A stretch of 64,000 nt of DNA from NCBI RefSeq assembly GCF_001465835.2, contig NZ_CP013661.2:2472501-2536500 (forward strand), given 5' to 3'. This document shows, one piece after another, positions 25,942-34,647 of the stretch. The DNA comes from Planococcus kocurii. GTDB taxonomy: Bacteria; Bacillota; Bacilli; Bacillales_A; Planococcaceae. Below the pieces are notes generated by a model that made no database searches, was not told the origin of the DNA, and saw nothing but the letters and a program-made list of their open reading frames with translations. The translations under genes were made by a program, and so were the position numbers. Positions within the stretch are counted from its first letter, which is position 1. Every line of letters starts with the position of its first letter.

Positions 25942-25961
25942 TATTTGAGAGATCTCAAATA
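25942..25961. promoter_or_regulatory. Palindrome abutting the ribosome site of the SLH-CAP gene
   Basis: TATTTGAGA-GA-TCTCAAATA, 9-bp perfect arms with a 2-base centre, ending where AGGAAGGAGG starts. The short centre fits a dimeric protein operator better than an RNA hairpin. Confidence 0.45.
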
Positions 25962-25974
25962 GGAAGGAGGGCAT

Positions 25975-27009
25975 ATGAAAAAAAATGTTGTTTCGATACT
26001 AATCGCTCTCTTATTTTTACTTCCTGTCTCATCTGTTCAAGCTCACCACTTTCCGGACTTGTCAAAATATCATTTTGCTTATTATTCAATCCATAATTTA
26101 TCCAAAGCGGGAATTTTAAATGGGTACAGTAACGGAAAATTTGGTCCTAATGATAATGTGACTAGAGCACAAGCAGCACTAATCTTAGCTAAAACCTTAA
26201 AAATCGATTTGAACACAAAGTTCAAACCCGCATTCACAGATGTACCAACTACTCACTATGCCTATAAAGAAATTGCCGCTTTAACTGAAAAAGGCGTATT
26301 TGCGGATGCTACGAAATTTAATCCAGACAATCCTTTACCAAGAGCGCAAATGGCAAAAATTGTAGTAGCAGGTTTTGATATTACGGTAGATGCTAACGAT
26401 GAAATTAGTTTTAAAGATGTTCCCTTAACGCATTGGGCACATTCTTATATAGTGACGATGGCGGAAGTTAATATTACCAGAGGGATAACAACAGCAACGT
26501 TTCAGCCAGAGACGTTAGTAACACGCGCACAATTGGCTGCTTTTATTGAACGGTCTATTCAATTCTCAGAACGTGTCAATGCAAAAACGATTACTTACGA
26601 CAAGGCAAAAAAAGCATATTCAGGTGTGACATCAGTTGCTTACGACACCATCGCAATGGTCAATGAAATCAGACAAGCAGCAGGTGCAGGAAAGCTACAG
26701 GAAGACTCAGCTTTGACCAAAATTGCTCAACTAAAAGCAGAAGACATGGCGCGCAATAATTATTTTGCCCATAGCTCTCCAACTTATGGCTTGCCGTGGG
26801 AAATGGCAATTGATTTAGGTTACCCAACCAATCAAGTAGGCGAAAATTTGGCGAGTGGGTACATAACTGCAAACGAAACAGTGGATGCATGGATGGAGTC
26901 TTCAGGCCATAAAGACAATCTTTTATTAAAATCGTATACAGTAATTGGCGTAGGGTATACGGAAGATTCAGATGGATTCCCTTATTGGGTGCATATTGTA
27001 TGCGATTAG
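25975..27009 (+). CDS. SLH-anchored CAP/SCP-domain secreted protein
   Basis: A 344-residue exported protein: signal peptide (cleavage likely after VQA, residue 23), three SLH motifs (about 25-200; key tetrapeptides TRAQ, PRAQ, TRAQ), and a CAP (SCP/PR-1, YkwD-like) domain at about 220-344 with MVNEIRQAAG, NNYFAHSSP, GENLASGY and the closing HIVCD. The SLH part should bind pyruvylated cell-wall polymer; CAP domains bind lipids or cleave unknown targets. GGAAGGAGG lies upstream with a palindrome against it. It is the first of seven SLH proteins in the window. Confidence 0.9.
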   Translation: MKKNVVSILIALLFLLPVSSVQAHHFPDLSKYHFAYYSIHNLSKAGILNGYSNGKFGPNDNVTRAQAALILAKTLKIDLNTKFKPAFTDVPTTHYAYKEIAALTEKGVFADATKFNPDNPLPRAQMAKIVVAGFDITVDANDEISFKDVPLTHWAHSYIVTMAEVNITRGITTATFQPETLVTRAQLAAFIERSIQFSERVNAKTITYDKAKKAYSGVTSVAYDTIAMVNEIRQAAGAGKLQEDSALTKIAQLKAEDMARNNYFAHSSPTYGLPWEMAIDLGYPTNQVGENLASGYITANETVDAWMESSGHKDNLLLKSYTVIGVGYTEDSDGFPYWVHIVCD

Positions 27010-27130
27010 GTAACGAAGAGGTATATAAATCTGTACACGAAGCCATCAATATTCCCTGGGAAATAACTTAAAATACTAAAAATTCTCATCACCTTTAATC
27101 AGGTGATATAATGAGAGTGAGCCGATATCC

Positions 27131-27161
27131 GAGACCCTCTTTTACAGAGGGTCTCATTTTT
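27131..27161 (+). terminator. Terminator after the SLH-CAP gene
   Basis: GAGACCCTC / GAGGGTCTC with a 7-nt loop and ATTTTTAT. A smaller hairpin (TCACCT / AGGTGA) lies about 30 bases before. Confidence 0.85.
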
Positions 27162-27239
27162 ATATCTAGTAGCAGAAAAATGTTTTAGCTACTGGTGACA
27201 GGGTATTGATAACAAGTTGAGTAAAAGGGGAGAATTTAA

Positions 27240-28658
27240 ATGGATGCTTTTTTAGATGGGATCACGTGGTTCGTTGATAACGTCAATACTTTACTGTGGA
27301 CATACATATTAATTGCATTACTGATGGGCCTCGGCCTTTATTTCACCATTCGTACCAAATTCGTCCAAGTTCGCTTGTTTGGCGAGATGTTCCGAGTGAT
27401 TACTGAGAAAAAAGACGGGGACAGCGGCGTATCTGCTTTCCAAGCTTTTACCATCTCAACTGCATCACGTGTAGGAACTGGGAACATCACTGGTGTCGCT
27501 TTGGCAATTGCCATTGGGGGACCTGGAGCTGTTTTTTGGATGTGGATGGTCGCGATTATCGGAATGGCTACTGCATTCATCGAAAGTACATTGGCTCAAG
27601 TTTACAAAGTTCGTGACGGTGAACAATTCCGTGGCGGTCCCGCTTATTATATGGAAAAAGCGTTGGGTAACCGCAAATTAGGAATCGTTTTTGCGATTCT
27701 CTTAACGTTGGCGTTTGGATTTATCTTCAACTCGGTTCAATCAAACACCATCGCGCAATCATTTGAAGATGTCTTCAATATTCCCGATTGGTCGGTTGGA
27801 TTGGGACTTGTTCTTTTGACAGCGGTCGTTATTTTCGGTGGCGTTAAACGAATCGCCAGTGTCACACAAATAGTCGTACCGATCATGGCAACTGTGTACA
27901 TCATTGTGGCCTTGTATATTGTCATCATGAATTTTACTGAAATTCCGGCTGTCTTTAGTTTGATTATGAAAAGTGCTTTCGGCTTAGAAGAAGCAGTAGG
28001 CGGCGGTATTGGTGCAGCCATCATGCAAGGTGTTCGTCGGGGATTATTTTCCAACGAAGCCGGTATGGGTTCTGTACCGAACGCCGCAGCATCTGCCAAC
28101 GTTTCGCATCCAGCGAAGCAAGGACTTGTTCAAAGTTTAGGTGTATTCTTCGATACAATCGTTATTTGTTCGGCAACAGCTTTTATCATCATCTTAGCCG
28201 GACTGTATTCAACGAGTGAAAAAGAAGGAATTCTTTTGACACAGGCTTCACTAGATGTCCACTTAGGTAGCTGGGCGCCCTACTTTTTAGCAATTGCTAT
28301 TTTGTTCTTTGCCTTTAGTTCAATTATTGGTAATTATTATTACGGTGAAACGAATATTGAATTTATCAATGCGCATAGCGGTTGGTTAATGGCTTACCGT
28401 TTTGGTGTCTTGGCGATGGTCATGTTCGGTGCACTCGCTCAAGTTCAATTGGTTTGGAATATGGCTGATCTGTTCATGGGCTTCATGGCCGTACTCAATT
28501 TGGTCGTCATTGCGCTGCTTGGCAAAACGGCTTTCAAGGTACTCGACGATTATACAGAACAACGGAAAGCTGGAAAAAATCCAGTATTCTTTGCGAAAAA
28601 CATTCCCGGTTTAAAAAACACAGAATGTTGGGGTGAAGGTGAAAGCCGTCACGAATAA
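27240..28658 (+). CDS. Alanine/glycine:sodium symporter, AGCS family
   Basis: A 472-residue AlsT-type symporter with about ten membrane helices that takes up alanine or glycine with sodium. Family signatures: FQAFTISTASRVGTGNITGVALAIAIGGPGAVFWMW, GGPAYYMEKALG, and GVRRGLFSNEAGMGSVPNAAA. Length and domain order are normal. GGGGAG lies before the ATG. Monocistronic, bounded by terminators on both sides. Confidence 0.93.
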   Translation: MDAFLDGITWFVDNVNTLLWTYILIALLMGLGLYFTIRTKFVQVRLFGEMFRVITEKKDGDSGVSAFQAFTISTASRVGTGNITGVALAIAIGGPGAVFWMWMVAIIGMATAFIESTLAQVYKVRDGEQFRGGPAYYMEKALGNRKLGIVFAILLTLAFGFIFNSVQSNTIAQSFEDVFNIPDWSVGLGLVLLTAVVIFGGVKRIASVTQIVVPIMATVYIIVALYIVIMNFTEIPAVFSLIMKSAFGLEEAVGGGIGAAIMQGVRRGLFSNEAGMGSVPNAAASANVSHPAKQGLVQSLGVFFDTIVICSATAFIIILAGLYSTSEKEGILLTQASLDVHLGSWAPYFLAIAILFFAFSSIIGNYYYGETNIEFINAHSGWLMAYRFGVLAMVMFGALAQVQLVWNMADLFMGFMAVLNLVVIALLGKTAFKVLDDYTEQRKAGKNPVFFAKNIPGLKNTECWGEGESRHE

Positions 28659-28664
28659 TAAAGA

Positions 28665-28699
28665 AAAACCCTTTTGCTAATTGGCAAAAGGGTTTTTTA
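28665..28699 (+). terminator. Terminator after the symporter gene
   Basis: AAAACCCTTTTGC / GCAAAAGGGTTTT with TTAG tail. The 275 bases that follow, up to the next gene, hold no gene I can support. Confidence 0.92.
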
Positions 28700-28974
28700 G
28701 ATTTCAAGAAAATAGAAGGGATGAATTTTTAAATGGGATCCCTCGCTTTTTGCGAAGTAGAATCGAGCGTTACCATCGGTTTTATGAAGTCCCTCAACAA
28801 GAGTCGAGTAAACGCCTAGCTAAATAGTAGAGCCGAAACATGAGTGAGTCATTTAACCTACAGAACAATTAAAAGAATAATGTGTTTTTTGTGTAAATTG
28901 TCTAGCTGGACCTTGTTTATTTTGGTAAAGTAGAAGAGCAATGAGAAACATAATCCTTAAGGAGGAAAGAGCAC

Positions 28975-31152
28975 ATGACAAATGTCTTACAGAACAAAAA
29001 ATTCATCGCTTCGGCAATCGCTGTAACAATGGTGGCTTCCGCAGTTTCAACCGTATCAGCGGATACGACGAAATTTCAAGATGTTTCCGACCGTTACATG
29101 AAAGCGGTTAATTTTTTAGTTGAAAATGGCATTACCAATGGTATTTCTGAAACACATTACGGTACGGCGGAAAATATAAAAAGACAAGATGCAGCTGTAA
29201 TGATTGCGCGGGCAATAGGATTTAATTCAAATCAAGATTTTAACGATTCCGGATTTACAGACGTTCCGGCTTCAGCCAAATGGGCTGTAGATGCTTTAGT
29301 ACAAGCAGGTATTGTTCACGGGAAAACAGCAAAACGCTTTGGTTCAACAGATTTGCTGACACGAGACGAACTGTCGAAAATCTTGGCAGGCGCTGCACAA
29401 TACGATATAGATGACAAAGTAACAAAAACACAATTTACTGATGTTAACGCCAAATTTGCAAAATACGTAGACGCATTACTTAAAAATGGCATTACAGTAG
29501 GAAAATCTGAAACGCAATACGGTTCAGAATTCAATCTAACACGTGGCGAAATGGCCTTGTTTATTTTCCGAGCAAAAGAAGATTTGAAGAGAGAGTTATT
29601 CTCGATGTCTTTGATGCATACAAATGATACACATGCTCGCTTAGCGTCAGCCCCTAAACGCGTATCGGCTGTGAAGGAATTCCGAGCAAAAAATCCGGAT
29701 GCTTTATTGCTAGATGCTGGAGATGTATTTTCTGGAACGTTGTATTTTAACGAGTTCACAGGTGAACCGGATGTTAAAATGATGAATTTAATGGGCTATG
29801 ATGCCATGACTTTCGGAAACCATGAGTTTGACTTAGGTTCTTCTGATGAAGGACATCAGGCATTAAAAGATTTCGTCACAGCTGCCACATTCCCATTCTT
29901 ATCTGCCAATACAGATTTTTCGAAGAATCCGTTGTTTGAAGGCTTGTTCCAAGCAAAAATTCCAACAAAAGCAGATTCGGGAAATATTTATTCCGGTATG
30001 GTGAAGGAAATTAATGGCGAAAAAGTAGGGATATTTGGTCTTACAACAGAAGATACAGCTGCTATTTCCAGCCCGGGCGATATCACGTTCTCAAATTACA
30101 TCGATGAAGCTCAAAAAATGGTAGACGAATTTGAAAAAATGGGAATTGATAAAGTAGTCGCTCTGACGCACATTGGATTTGATGACAACGCTGCCGTAGA
30201 TAACGATCAAGAATTAGCAAAAGCAGTCGAAGGAATTGACGTCATTGTAGGAGGGCATACGCATACAAAGTTAACTAATCCTGTCTTGGTGAATAAGTTT
30301 GAGGCGCCAACAATTATTGTTCAAACGGGACAATACGGCGATAGTTTAGGAACCTTGAATGTGGAATTTGATGAGCATGGCGAAGTGTATGCATATGGCG
30401 GCGAGTTGATCAAAATTGAGGCGCAAGCTGAAGATGCAGAAGCGCTGAAAATCCTTAAACCTTATACAGACAGAGTAAAAGAAATTGAAGAAGAAGAAAC
30501 GGCAGCAGTTGCTGTATCGGCTCTCCTCAATCCACGATCGGGTGATGAAGGCAATACAACTGGAGCTAGCGTGCGCAGTAACGAGACACCATTAGGCAAT
30601 ATTATTACGGACGGCATGCTGGCAAAAGCAAGAACTTTTAGTCCAGAAACTGTAATGGCTTTCCAAAATGGTGGCGGGATTCGCTCTGGGATTAACGCGG
30701 GACCAATTACAGTGGGAGAAGTCATCACTGTATTACCATTTGGCAACACATTAGCGACAATGGATTTAACAGGTGCTGAAATCAAACAAGCATTTGAAAT
30801 CAGTGTAGGTCAGTATCCAAACGAAAATGGCGGATTCTTGCATGTGGCTGGAGCCGAAATTCGTTTTGATGCATCAAAACCTGCCGGATCGAAAATTGTG
30901 TCAATTACGTTTGTTGATGCGAACGGAGTCAAAACACCTTTAGTAGATTCAACAACATACAAAGTGGCTACTAATGCCTTTACAGCTAAAGGCGGAGATG
31001 GTTATGACGTGTTAGCGAAAGCCTACGCTGAAGGTCGCGCGATTGATTTGGGCATCTCAGATTGGATTAACTTCCAAGAAGAGTTAGAGCGGATTGGTCA
31101 AATCACACCTAAAGTTGAAGGACGTATTGTAGAAATTAACACACCTCAATAA
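28975..31152 (+). CDS. SLH-anchored 5'-nucleotidase / UDP-sugar hydrolase
   Basis: A 725-residue exported enzyme: signal peptide cleaved after VSA (residue 29), three SLH motifs (about 33-200; KRQD, TRDE, TRGE), a metallophosphatase domain (about 210-480) and a 5'-nucleotidase C-terminal domain (about 510-715). Metal ligands: MHTNDTHAR, DAGDVFSGT, FGNHEFDLG, THIGFDD, GGHTHT. The C-terminal domain has the substrate motifs FQNGGGIRSG and GGDGYDVL. It would release phosphate and nucleosides from nucleotides at the cell surface. AAGGAGG precedes the ATG. Confidence 0.93.
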   Translation: MTNVLQNKKFIASAIAVTMVASAVSTVSADTTKFQDVSDRYMKAVNFLVENGITNGISETHYGTAENIKRQDAAVMIARAIGFNSNQDFNDSGFTDVPASAKWAVDALVQAGIVHGKTAKRFGSTDLLTRDELSKILAGAAQYDIDDKVTKTQFTDVNAKFAKYVDALLKNGITVGKSETQYGSEFNLTRGEMALFIFRAKEDLKRELFSMSLMHTNDTHARLASAPKRVSAVKEFRAKNPDALLLDAGDVFSGTLYFNEFTGEPDVKMMNLMGYDAMTFGNHEFDLGSSDEGHQALKDFVTAATFPFLSANTDFSKNPLFEGLFQAKIPTKADSGNIYSGMVKEINGEKVGIFGLTTEDTAAISSPGDITFSNYIDEAQKMVDEFEKMGIDKVVALTHIGFDDNAAVDNDQELAKAVEGIDVIVGGHTHTKLTNPVLVNKFEAPTIIVQTGQYGDSLGTLNVEFDEHGEVYAYGGELIKIEAQAEDAEALKILKPYTDRVKEIEEEETAAVAVSALLNPRSGDEGNTTGASVRSNETPLGNIITDGMLAKARTFSPETVMAFQNGGGIRSGINAGPITVGEVITVLPFGNTLATMDLTGAEIKQAFEISVGQYPNENGGFLHVAGAEIRFDASKPAGSKIVSITFVDANGVKTPLVDSTTYKVATNAFTAKGGDGYDVLAKAYAEGRAIDLGISDWINFQEELERIGQITPKVEGRIVEINTPQ

Positions 31153-31174
31153 TTCAGTAACTTTACTATTGTCG

Positions 31175-31212
31175 AAAGCTTTGTCCTGAGTAAAAAGGGC
31201 AAAGCTTTTTTT
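31175..31212 (+). terminator. Terminator after the nucleotidase gene
   Basis: AAAGCTTTG / CAAAGCTTT with a 16-nt loop and seven T residues. The remaining 325 bases up to 31537 are AT-rich; a WalR-like site with one mismatch (GTTACA-TAGAA-TTTATA at 31468-31484, read on the other strand) is the only pattern seen. Confidence 0.85.
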
Positions 31213-31537
31213 ATGATCAAAATTTTTTTTAGAAAATGAAAGAAATGTATGGTCGCTAAGATAAATTTACTATGAGTCAAAAGACAGAGTGTTTTCTTCT
31301 CACCGGAATGCAATTAAACGAGATGTCTCAATAAGTTAAAAAGAAGAACAAGATGAAAAAAAAGTAATAAAACCGAAACACTGACGTTTAAGTAAAGATC
31401 CAATAAGTGACTTTTGGTTCACTATAGTTCTTAAATTTAATTGTTAAATAAAGTAAATAGTCTTAAAGTTACATAGAATTTATATGATTTATAGTTTAAA
31501 GTGTTGATTAACAAAGTCATCTAGGAGGAATATAAGT

Positions 31538-33001
31538 TTGAAAAAGTGGATAATTTTACTATGTATAGCACTCATTTCTTCAGTAATAGTCCCTAACAGT
31601 CATGTGGAAGCAAGTGGAAATTTTCAAGATATTGGGGATAGTCACCGTGCTGTAACTGAAATATCTTATTTGGTGAACAAGAACATCATCAACGGTGTAA
31701 CGTCAACTCACTTTGTGCCTGATAGAGAAGTGACAAGAGGAGAAGCTGCTGCAATGATTGGCAGATCTTTAGGGTTGAATGGTACGAAACGTGATACGGG
31801 CTTTAAGGATGTTGGAGCTGGCAACATGGCTTCAGGTTATATCGTGGAACTTGTTAATAAAAAAGTAATTAGCGGCTATAGCGATGGAACGTTCCGTCCG
31901 AATGCTAAGTTAAATCGTGGTGAAATGGCAATTTTAATCAATCGTGCTTTTAATCTCGGAGGCACCAATTCATCAAACTCTGCTCAGATTCTCATGGATA
32001 AAGGAATTGCACAAGGAATGACAGATGGCAGCTTTGGAACGAACGTTACAATTATTCGTTCAGACTTTGCTGTATTCTTAGCAAGAACACTCAATGCGGA
32101 TTTCCGTGTACAGAGTGGAGATACCTCTATTTTTAAAACAACACAATACGTGAATGTAGGATCGACTACATTGAATATGCGCTCTAAACCACAAATTACC
32201 AATTCGCCTTCAAATGTTATTGCGAAACTTACACACGGACAAGCAGTAAGTGTTGCAAGTTACACTGGCAACTGGGCATATATTAAAGTCAATAACCTTA
32301 AAGGATATGTTGACAAATCCTATTTACAATCAAAAAAACCATCTGCTGTACTGCCGATTCTTCCCCCAGCAGCTGGCAATGATATCACAGTAATTATTGA
32401 TCCCGGGCACGGTGGTAGTGACCCAGGAGCAGATGGTTTTGGATTTTTAGAAAAAAACGTTGTGCTAAATGTTGGCAATCACATGAAAGCTTATTTCGAC
32501 AAGACGGCGATTCAAGTGAAAATGACGCGGACAGGTGATACATTCCCGAGTTTAACGGAACGCGCTCAATTTGCTGGGAAATACGGCGGCGATTTATTTG
32601 TTAGTATTCATGCCAATGCTTTCAACAACTCGGCTAATGGACAAGAGTCGTTTTACTATAGTTCAAGAGCTGCAACAAATCCTTATACAAATCAGTCTAA
32701 AGCGCTGTCTATCTATATGCTTGGTAGAATGCAAGAAGCTTGGCCGTTAGTTAATCGCGGAGTAAAAAAAGGCAATTTAGCCGTATTGCGTCAAAATACA
32801 GTGCCTGCCACTTTAGTTGAAATGGGCTTTATTGACAGTGCAACAGATATTAAATACATTCAATCAGAAACTCATCGTAAAAATATGGGCAGAGCCTTAT
32901 TCTTAGCCACTCTGGATTACTACTATCATTACGAAGGACGCACGGATTTAGCTCAGTATTACAGTGTAGCTGGATCTTCACCAAGTAAACGACTTCACTA
33001 A
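31538..33001 (+). CDS. SLH-anchored N-acetylmuramoyl-L-alanine amidase (Amidase_3)
   Basis: A 487-residue exported zinc amidase that cuts the bond between MurNAc and L-Ala in peptidoglycan. Order: signal peptide (to VEA, residue 25), three SLH motifs (about 27-190; TRGE, NRGE, IRSD), a bacterial SH3 domain (about 205-265; TLNMRSKPQ, GYVDKSYLQ) and Amidase_3 (about 283-465). Zinc ligands His291 (DPGHGG), Glu305 and His358 (SIHAN), catalytic Glu428 (VEMGFI) are all present. TTG start with AGGAGGA 8 bases upstream. Likely a wall-turnover enzyme; possibly under WalRK control. Confidence 0.93.
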   Translation: MKKWIILLCIALISSVIVPNSHVEASGNFQDIGDSHRAVTEISYLVNKNIINGVTSTHFVPDREVTRGEAAAMIGRSLGLNGTKRDTGFKDVGAGNMASGYIVELVNKKVISGYSDGTFRPNAKLNRGEMAILINRAFNLGGTNSSNSAQILMDKGIAQGMTDGSFGTNVTIIRSDFAVFLARTLNADFRVQSGDTSIFKTTQYVNVGSTTLNMRSKPQITNSPSNVIAKLTHGQAVSVASYTGNWAYIKVNNLKGYVDKSYLQSKKPSAVLPILPPAAGNDITVIIDPGHGGSDPGADGFGFLEKNVVLNVGNHMKAYFDKTAIQVKMTRTGDTFPSLTERAQFAGKYGGDLFVSIHANAFNNSANGQESFYYSSRAATNPYTNQSKALSIYMLGRMQEAWPLVNRGVKKGNLAVLRQNTVPATLVEMGFIDSATDIKYIQSETHRKNMGRALFLATLDYYYHYEGRTDLAQYYSVAGSSPSKRLH

Positions 33002-33016
33002 TATGGATTCTTTTCC

Positions 33017-33058
33017 ACAAAACCTCCACCAGTATTATCATCAGGTGGGGGTTTTGTA
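33017..33058 (+). terminator. Terminator after the amidase gene
   Basis: ACAAAACCTCCACC / GGTGGGGGTTTTGT with a 13-nt loop and one wobble pair. Confidence 0.85.
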
Positions 33059-33185
33059 TTCAAGGGATAGCATATTAAAATTTGAAGAGAAATACTATCA
33101 ACTAAACAAAAGGGCCTCGATTCAGAAAAAATATATACCCTTTTATTGTAATTATTAAACATTTAAAAGCGACTTGTTACACAAA

Positions 33186-33202
33186 TGTAATGAAAATGTA
33201 AC
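33186..33202 (+). promoter_or_regulatory. WalR (YycF) box upstream of the SLH-NlpC/P60 gene
   Basis: TGTAAT-GAAAA-TGTAAC fits the WalR consensus TGTWAH-N5-TGTWAH at every position. It lies 109 bases before the start of a cell-wall endopeptidase gene, the type of gene WalR activates in B. subtilis (lytE, cwlO). It is also nested in an inverted repeat TTGTTACA / TGTAACAA (33175-33204). Confidence 0.6.
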
Positions 33203-33310
33203 AATAACTGTGAGAATTGTCTGTTAAAATCAAAATTAGGTTAACAGCACGATTCGATAATTCGGCGCTTGATCAGCCAACCGGATCAAAAAACAATAAG
33301 AGGTGACAAA

Positions 33311-34357
33311 TTGAAGAATCGCATATTGCTAATAATGATGATGGTACTACTATTTTCAGTAGTCAGTCCGTTTTTATCTACTGAAGCTAAGGCAACAGCA
33401 CCAGACGATATTGCCAGTTATGCTCTTAAATTTAAAGGAACACCTTACAAATTTGGTGGCACTACTACAGCGGGATTCGATTGTTCAGGTTATATCCTGC
33501 ATGTATTCAAAAATTTCGGTATTTCGTTACCAAGAACGTCAGCAGAACAATTTAATGTAGGGACACCTGTTTCGAAGAGTAACCTTCAAGAAGGTGACCT
33601 AGTATTCTTTGCCAATACATATAAGCCGGGAATTTCTCATACAGGTATTTATTTGGGAGACGGCGACGTAATTTCAGCAGAAAGTAAAGGTGTAGCAATT
33701 TCGAACCTTGATACAAATCCTTACTGGGGCCCTAAATACGCGGGTGCCAAACGCTTAAGTGGTGCAACAAGTGTTACGCCACCTATTCAAGCGGTGTTGC
33801 CACCAGTAACAGATGGTGAATTTGTAGATGTGGCTGCGACGCATCCAGCTTATAAAGCGATTAAATCATTAAATACTTCTGGAATTATTAATGGTTTTGA
33901 AAAGCAGGACTTCCGTCCAAATGAATCAATCACGCGTGGGCAAGCAGCAGCTATGGTGAATCGTGTGTTGCAACTTGAACCATCAGGCGCTGTTAAGTTC
34001 ACAGATGTTTCAACGACACATCGTTTTGCAAAAGACATTGCAGCGATGAATCAGTCAGGAATTATACTCGGGTACACAAATGGCGCATACGGCGTAGATG
34101 ATACGTTAACAAAAACGCAATTGGCAGTTATTTTAGATCGTGCCTTTAAAATGTCTGAGTCCAGCAAAGCACAAGCGAGTACATCGTCTGTAAAATATTT
34201 AGATATTCCTTCAACATTCTGGGCGCACAAGCCTATCGTTACCCTTAAAGCAATTGATCAAACAACGGTTTTCCAAACATCAAGATATTATGAGTCCAAA
34301 AATGCAAATCGGTCAGAATTTGCAGCTGGGTTATACAGTGCAATGAGAGTAAAGTAA
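33311..34357 (+). CDS. NlpC/P60 D,L-endopeptidase with C-terminal SLH motifs
   Basis: A 348-residue exported peptidoglycan endopeptidase. Signal peptide ends at AKA (about residue 27). The NlpC/P60 domain (about 30-145) has Cys58 in GFDCSGY, His110 in SHTGIYLGDG and the third polar residue shortly after. Three SLH motifs follow (about 170-345; TRGQ, TKTQ, NRSE), the third degenerate. The SLH part is C-terminal, unlike the other six SLH proteins here. TTG start after AAGAGGTG by about 7 bases; an earlier in-frame start lacks a site. A perfect WalR box lies upstream. Confidence 0.92.
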   Translation: MKNRILLIMMMVLLFSVVSPFLSTEAKATAPDDIASYALKFKGTPYKFGGTTTAGFDCSGYILHVFKNFGISLPRTSAEQFNVGTPVSKSNLQEGDLVFFANTYKPGISHTGIYLGDGDVISAESKGVAISNLDTNPYWGPKYAGAKRLSGATSVTPPIQAVLPPVTDGEFVDVAATHPAYKAIKSLNTSGIINGFEKQDFRPNESITRGQAAAMVNRVLQLEPSGAVKFTDVSTTHRFAKDIAAMNQSGIILGYTNGAYGVDDTLTKTQLAVILDRAFKMSESSKAQASTSSVKYLDIPSTFWAHKPIVTLKAIDQTTVFQTSRYYESKNANRSEFAAGLYSAMRVK

Positions 34358-34367
34358 TCGAATACGC

Positions 34368-34407
34368 AAAAGAACCTTTCTCTACAAGGGAAAAGGTTCT
34401 TTTTTTA
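34368..34407 (+). terminator. Terminator after the SLH-NlpC/P60 gene
   Basis: AAAAGAACCTTTC / GAAAAGGTTCTTTT with a 9-nt loop and T run. Confidence 0.92.
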
Positions 34408-34647
34408 GTACTAGAGATAGGTATAAAGAATTAGATTAAAAATCTTTTTTTGATATAGTTAAATCACATTAGGCATAAGGATCTTATTTTAATGTATTCC
34501 CAGATTCTCCTTCTTTAAAACATATTTTTACTATAAACTATGTATAAAAGAGGTTTATATTGGCAACTAATGAACTATTAGGATGATTCAAAACTACGAG
34601 TAGGATGCGTTGCAAAACGCTATTCGTACACTCAACAGGGGGCACAT

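Noticed and set aside
31468-31484. WalR box upstream of the SLH amidase
   Set aside because: On the minus strand it reads TATAAA-N5-TGTAAC; the first half-site loses the conserved G, so it is too weak to list as a site.
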